DNA from: Dyadobacter sp. CY261 | Lineage (GTDB): Bacteria; Bacteroidota; Bacteroidia; Cytophagales; Spirosomataceae | Direction: 5' to 3' | DNA length: 64,000 nucleotides | Assembly: GCF_021440085.1 (NCBI RefSeq) | Contig: NZ_JAKCPW010000006.1 | Location: 62,001-126,000, forward strand | Shown: one piece after another, positions 61,147 to 64,000 of the stretch | How positions within the stretch are numbered: the stretch's first letter is position 1 | Layout: each line of letters opens with the position of its first letter | Notes under the pieces: model-generated | What the model saw: only the letters and a program-made list of their open reading frames with translations | Told to the model about the DNA's origin: nothing | Database searches by the model: none | Program-made: the position numbers and the translations under genes

Positions 61147-61910
61147 GGCCGGAGACTTTCGCCGATAATGCGCAGGCCGTCCAATGTTAATTTTCTGTCA
61201 ATTTCTGTAAACTCGTCGCGGAGGGTGTCGATAATGGAGGATAAGCCGCCGGTCGCCACGGCAATGCATTCGCCGCCCAGCTCGGCGCGGATGCGGCTCA
61301 GCAGTGATTTTACTAATCCTTCATAACCCAATAATATTCCTGCCTGAATAGCCTCGACAGTATTTTTGCCGATGGCGGAAGACGGTAGTTGCAGCGGCAC
61401 CTCCGGTAATTGTGCCGTGTTGGCAAACAACGCTTTCACTGCCGTGACCAACCCAGGCAGAATGGCCACGCCCAGGATTTTACTTTCTTTTGAAACTGTG
61501 GTGAATGTTAATGCCGTACCGAAATCAACAACCACGCAATTTTCTTTGTAACGCGTCGAAACTGCTACGGCATTAGCGATCAGATCCGCACCGATTTCGT
61601 GAGGATGGTCGATCTCGATGGACAATGCAGGATAAATCTCCGGACCTACTACAATTACTTCATCACCGAACAGCGCCCGCAACATCCGCAGGATCACTGG
61701 GGTTAATGCCGGCACGACACTGCTAAGCACCACCGTATCCACATCTCCAAACCACAACCCGGCTTCCAGAAAATGCAGTCGCAATTGTGACTCGTAATGT
61801 GCCTCGTTTTCCTGCAACAGTGAGCGCATCCGCCAGATATGTTCCCAGGTCCCGGAATCGTAAAGTCCGAAAACGGTGTCGGTATTGCCAAGGTCGACGG
61901 CTAAAAGCAT
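61143..61910 (-). CDS. coaX: Type III pantothenate kinase
   Basis: The 255-residue enzyme starts coenzyme A synthesis by phosphorylating pantothenate. It belongs to the acetate/sugar kinase fold with P-loop-like MLLAVDLGNTDTVFGLYDSG (Asp at 6), VVLSSVVPALTP, the pantothenate-contact region HEIGADLIANAVAVSTRY, VVDFGTALTFTTV and IATGGLSS-like AVATGGLSSIIDTLRDEF. Start and length fit the family. It overlaps the convergent neighbour's stop by 4 bp and reads away from the GH2 gene. Confidence 0.94.
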   Translation of the reverse strand: MLLAVDLGNTDTVFGLYDSGTWEHIWRMRSLLQENEAHYESQLRLHFLEAGLWFGDVDTVVLSSVVPALTPVILRMLRALFGDEVIVVGPEIYPALSIEIDHPHEIGADLIANAVAVSTRYKENCVVVDFGTALTFTTVSKESKILGVAILPGLVTAVKALFANTAQLPEVPLQLPSSAIGKNTVEAIQAGILLGYEGLVKSLLSRIRAELGGECIAVATGGLSSIIDTLRDEFTEIDRKLTLDGLRIIGESLRP

Positions 61911-62085
61911 AACAGGGAATTTACATGGGAGGGCAAATTAAAGGCATTCTTCAAATAAAACTTCATCGTGCTCCGCTTTTGCGTCCGTTTCTTTTCGATT
62001 ATCTATAATTTTAACCCCGAAATAAAAAACACGTGCTTCCTTCATTTAAACAAAGCACGGACAGAATGTTACCACTGGAAGTGAT

Positions 62086-64000
62086 ATGCAAATTTCTACC
62101 CGCCACGGATTTCCGATAGTGCTTTTTTTGATACAATTTCTGAATCATAGCATTCGTGCTCAGGCCATTCCGGAATGGCAAGACCCGCAAGTTATCAGCA
62201 TTAATACGGAAAAACCACGAGCCGACTTCTTTCCTTACCCAACCGAAAAAGCGGCATTGGCCATGGACAAAAAAAGCCCATTCGTACAGTCGCTGAACGG
62301 CACCTGGAAGTTTAAATGGGCACAGCACCCGTCGAAAGCCCAACTAAATTTTTACGATCCCCGATTTTCGGATGCAGGTTGGGACAATATACCCGTACCG
62401 TCCAACTGGCAGGTCGTGGGCGCACGCGAAGGTCGCCAATATGACCGGCCGGTTTTTAGCAATATCAAACATCCATTCAAAGCAACACCGCCACGCATTA
62501 CGGCTGATACCAACGCCGTAGGCATGTACCGCACCACGTTCACGGTTGCGGACACGAAGGATAAACAGGTATTCCTGCATTTCGGCGGCGTACAATCGGC
62601 CTGCTACGTGTGGTTGAACGGCGTCGCCATCGGCTACCATGAGGATGGGATGACACCATTCGAGTTCGATGTGACCGAGGACGTAAAATCCGGCGTAAAC
62701 AATTTGGCAGTGGAGGTGATCAATTGGTCGGATGGTAGTTACCTCGAAGACCAGGACTTCTGGCGGCTTTCAGGTATTTTCCGGGACGTGAACTTATTGT
62801 TTTTGCCGAAAGTGGTGCTCGCCGACTATTCGGTCAGGACCGTTCTTGATGCTAGTCATGAAAACGCAACACTGAAACTAAGTGCTTATGTCAAAAACTA
62901 TGGCGAGCAGCCCATTCACGCATACCAGGTATTATTCACATTGTATGATGCTTCCAAATCGGTCGTAACCACACCGGTGAGCCAGATGCTCGGCACACTG
63001 GAAATGGGTAAAGAAGGTGCTGTGCGCGCCGAAATGCCTGTTCCAAGCCCGGCAAAATGGAGCGCCGAAACGCCAAATTTATACACGCTCACCGTGCAGG
63101 TAATGAACTCCGACGGCAAGGTCCTCGAAGCCACGAGCCAGCGCGTGGGATTCAGAGATGTGAAGATCAAAGGTGGACAATTGCTCGTCAATGGCAAAGC
63201 TGTAACCATTAAAGGTGTAAATCGCCATGAATTCGATCCCGAAACAGGCCGTGTGATTAGTCGGGAGTCCATGATCCGGGACATTACATTGATGAAACAG
63301 CACAATATCAATGCTGTAAGGACCTCGCATTACCCCAATACATCCGAATGGTACGATCTGTGCGACCAATATGGCTTGTATGTGATGGATGAAGCCAATA
63401 TCGAAAGCCATGAGTTGTGGGGTAAGAACATCATCCTTGCTGATAATCCGCAATGGCGTTCAGCATTTCTCGCAAGAGGTAATGCCATGGTGGAACGTGA
63501 CAAAAACCATCCGTCGGTGATTATCTGGTCGCTGGGTAATGAGTCGGGAATGGGGCAAAACTTTGTGGATATGGGTGATTTTATCAAACTCGCCGATCCT
63601 ACTCGCCCTGTTCACTACGAAGGACGCAAGGATTACAAACCGACCTCACTGAGTAGCTTCGACATTATTTCGGTCATGTACCCGTCTACGCAAGACATGG
63701 CTGAGCTTATCAAAAAGGATAAAAGCCGCCCGCTGATCGTTTGCGAATACGCACACGGGATGGGCAACAGCATTGGCAACCTGAAAGAGTATTGGGACCT
63801 GATCGAAAAGCACCCGACCATGCAAGGTGGCTTCATTTGGGACTGGGTTGACCAGGGCCTGAAACTGAAACGGCCTGACGGCACCGATTACTGGGATTAT
63901 TTTAATTACATCGACGGTGCCAATGCAGGCGACGGACTCGTAAACCCGGACCGCACCCCTCAGCCTGAGCTGAACGAGGTGAAAAAGGTTTATCAGTCGG
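62086..64000 (+). CDS. Secreted GH2 beta-galactosidase, 3' end outside window
   Basis: An open frame from the ATG at 62086 leaves the window without a stop, giving at least 638 residues. The signal peptide is about 1-27 (ending HSIRAQA). Then come the sugar-binding domain (FVQSLNGTWKFKWAQHPSKA, FWRLSGIFRDVNLLF), the immunoglobulin-like domain, and the TIM barrel. The barrel has ITIKGVNRHEFDP-like VTIKGVNRHEFDPETGRV, the acid/base Glu in WSLGNESGMG and the nucleophile Glu in VCEYAHGMGNS. This is the GH2 LacZ-type family. It probably hydrolyses beta-galactosides in the periplasm. The C-terminal small domains are not seen. Confidence 0.93.
   Translation, partial: MQISTRHGFPIVLFLIQFLNHSIRAQAIPEWQDPQVISINTEKPRADFFPYPTEKAALAMDKKSPFVQSLNGTWKFKWAQHPSKAQLNFYDPRFSDAGWDNIPVPSNWQVVGAREGRQYDRPVFSNIKHPFKATPPRITADTNAVGMYRTTFTVADTKDKQVFLHFGGVQSACYVWLNGVAIGYHEDGMTPFEFDVTEDVKSGVNNLAVEVINWSDGSYLEDQDFWRLSGIFRDVNLLFLPKVVLADYSVRTVLDASHENATLKLSAYVKNYGEQPIHAYQVLFTLYDASKSVVTTPVSQMLGTLEMGKEGAVRAEMPVPSPAKWSAETPNLYTLTVQVMNSDGKVLEATSQRVGFRDVKIKGGQLLVNGKAVTIKGVNRHEFDPETGRVISRESMIRDITLMKQHNINAVRTSHYPNTSEWYDLCDQYGLYVMDEANIESHELWGKNIILADNPQWRSAFLARGNAMVERDKNHPSVIIWSLGNESGMGQNFVDMGDFIKLADPTRPVHYEGRKDYKPTSLSSFDIISVMYPSTQDMAELIKKDKSRPLIVCEYAHGMGNSIGNLKEYWDLIEKHPTMQGGFIWDWVDQGLKLKRPDGTDYWDYFNYIDGANAGDGLVNPDRTPQPELNEVKKVYQS

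Noticed and set aside
1..64000. Search by eye for CRISPR arrays, rRNA and tRNA genes
   Set aside because: No regularly spaced direct repeats with unique spacers and no rRNA or tRNA signatures were seen in the intergenic stretches.

Overview
The window comes from a Bacteroidota genome, most likely a Cytophagales/Spirosomaceae organism of the Dyadobacter kind (inference). The evidence is a SusC/SusD pair, a C-terminal type IX secretion sorting domain, a tetratricopeptide sensor kinase, and several start-proximal boxes of the Bacteroidota promoter form TAnnTTTG. Base composition is close to balanced. I see no rRNA, tRNA or CRISPR array. Genes at both edges (1-926 and 62086-64000) run out of the window.

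Layout. 1-12.4 kb: a secreted beta-helix (pectate-lyase-like) protein, a glycolipid-binding-fold protein, a Tat/lipoprotein SGNH hydrolase, a response regulator with its TPR histidine kinase, a lone MacB/FtsX-type permease, a T9SS-exported sugar dehydrogenase, purM and an NlpC/P60 hydrolase. The tail of the NlpC/P60 gene overlaps a decayed REP-type transposase. 12.7-26.8 kb: argH and argB flank a block with a redoxin, SusD, SusC, a vanadium-haloperoxidase/PAP2 enzyme, a CRTAC1-like FG-GAP/UnbV protein and a cytochrome c fused to a PHM-like copper monooxygenase domain. This looks like an envelope redox and uptake locus. 27-31.7 kb: a DsbD-type thiol reductase and a secreted glutaminase-like protein.

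31.7-37.6 kb is the accessory region. It is bounded by two REP-like palindromes that share a loop motif. It holds a toxin-first HigB/XRE-like module with a perfect 16-bp operator palindrome, a DUF4143 AAA ATPase, several orphan small genes, a split membrane-anchored gene, two copies of a 73-76-nt structured element with compensating hairpin changes, and a PIN-domain toxin with its partner. A second palindrome pair flanks the first toxin-antitoxin module.

37.6-43.8 kb is a complete RND efflux operon (marR-tolC-adaptor-pump) with matching operators before marR and before tolC. 43.9-51 kb has an M48 protease, an acyltransferase, a TIGR01777 epimerase, an M61 peptidase, a beta-barrel protein and a NeuD-like acetyltransferase. 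50.7-56.2 kb is the fatty-acid cluster DUF177-rpmF-plsX-fabH-efp-accB-accC, closed by a strong hairpin. 56.3-64 kb has a Tat-exported Gfo/Idh oxidoreductase, an NRAMP-like transporter without the usual metal-binding motifs, a large conserved protein of unknown function, a gamma-glutamylcyclotransferase, coaX and the start of a secreted GH2 beta-galactosidase.
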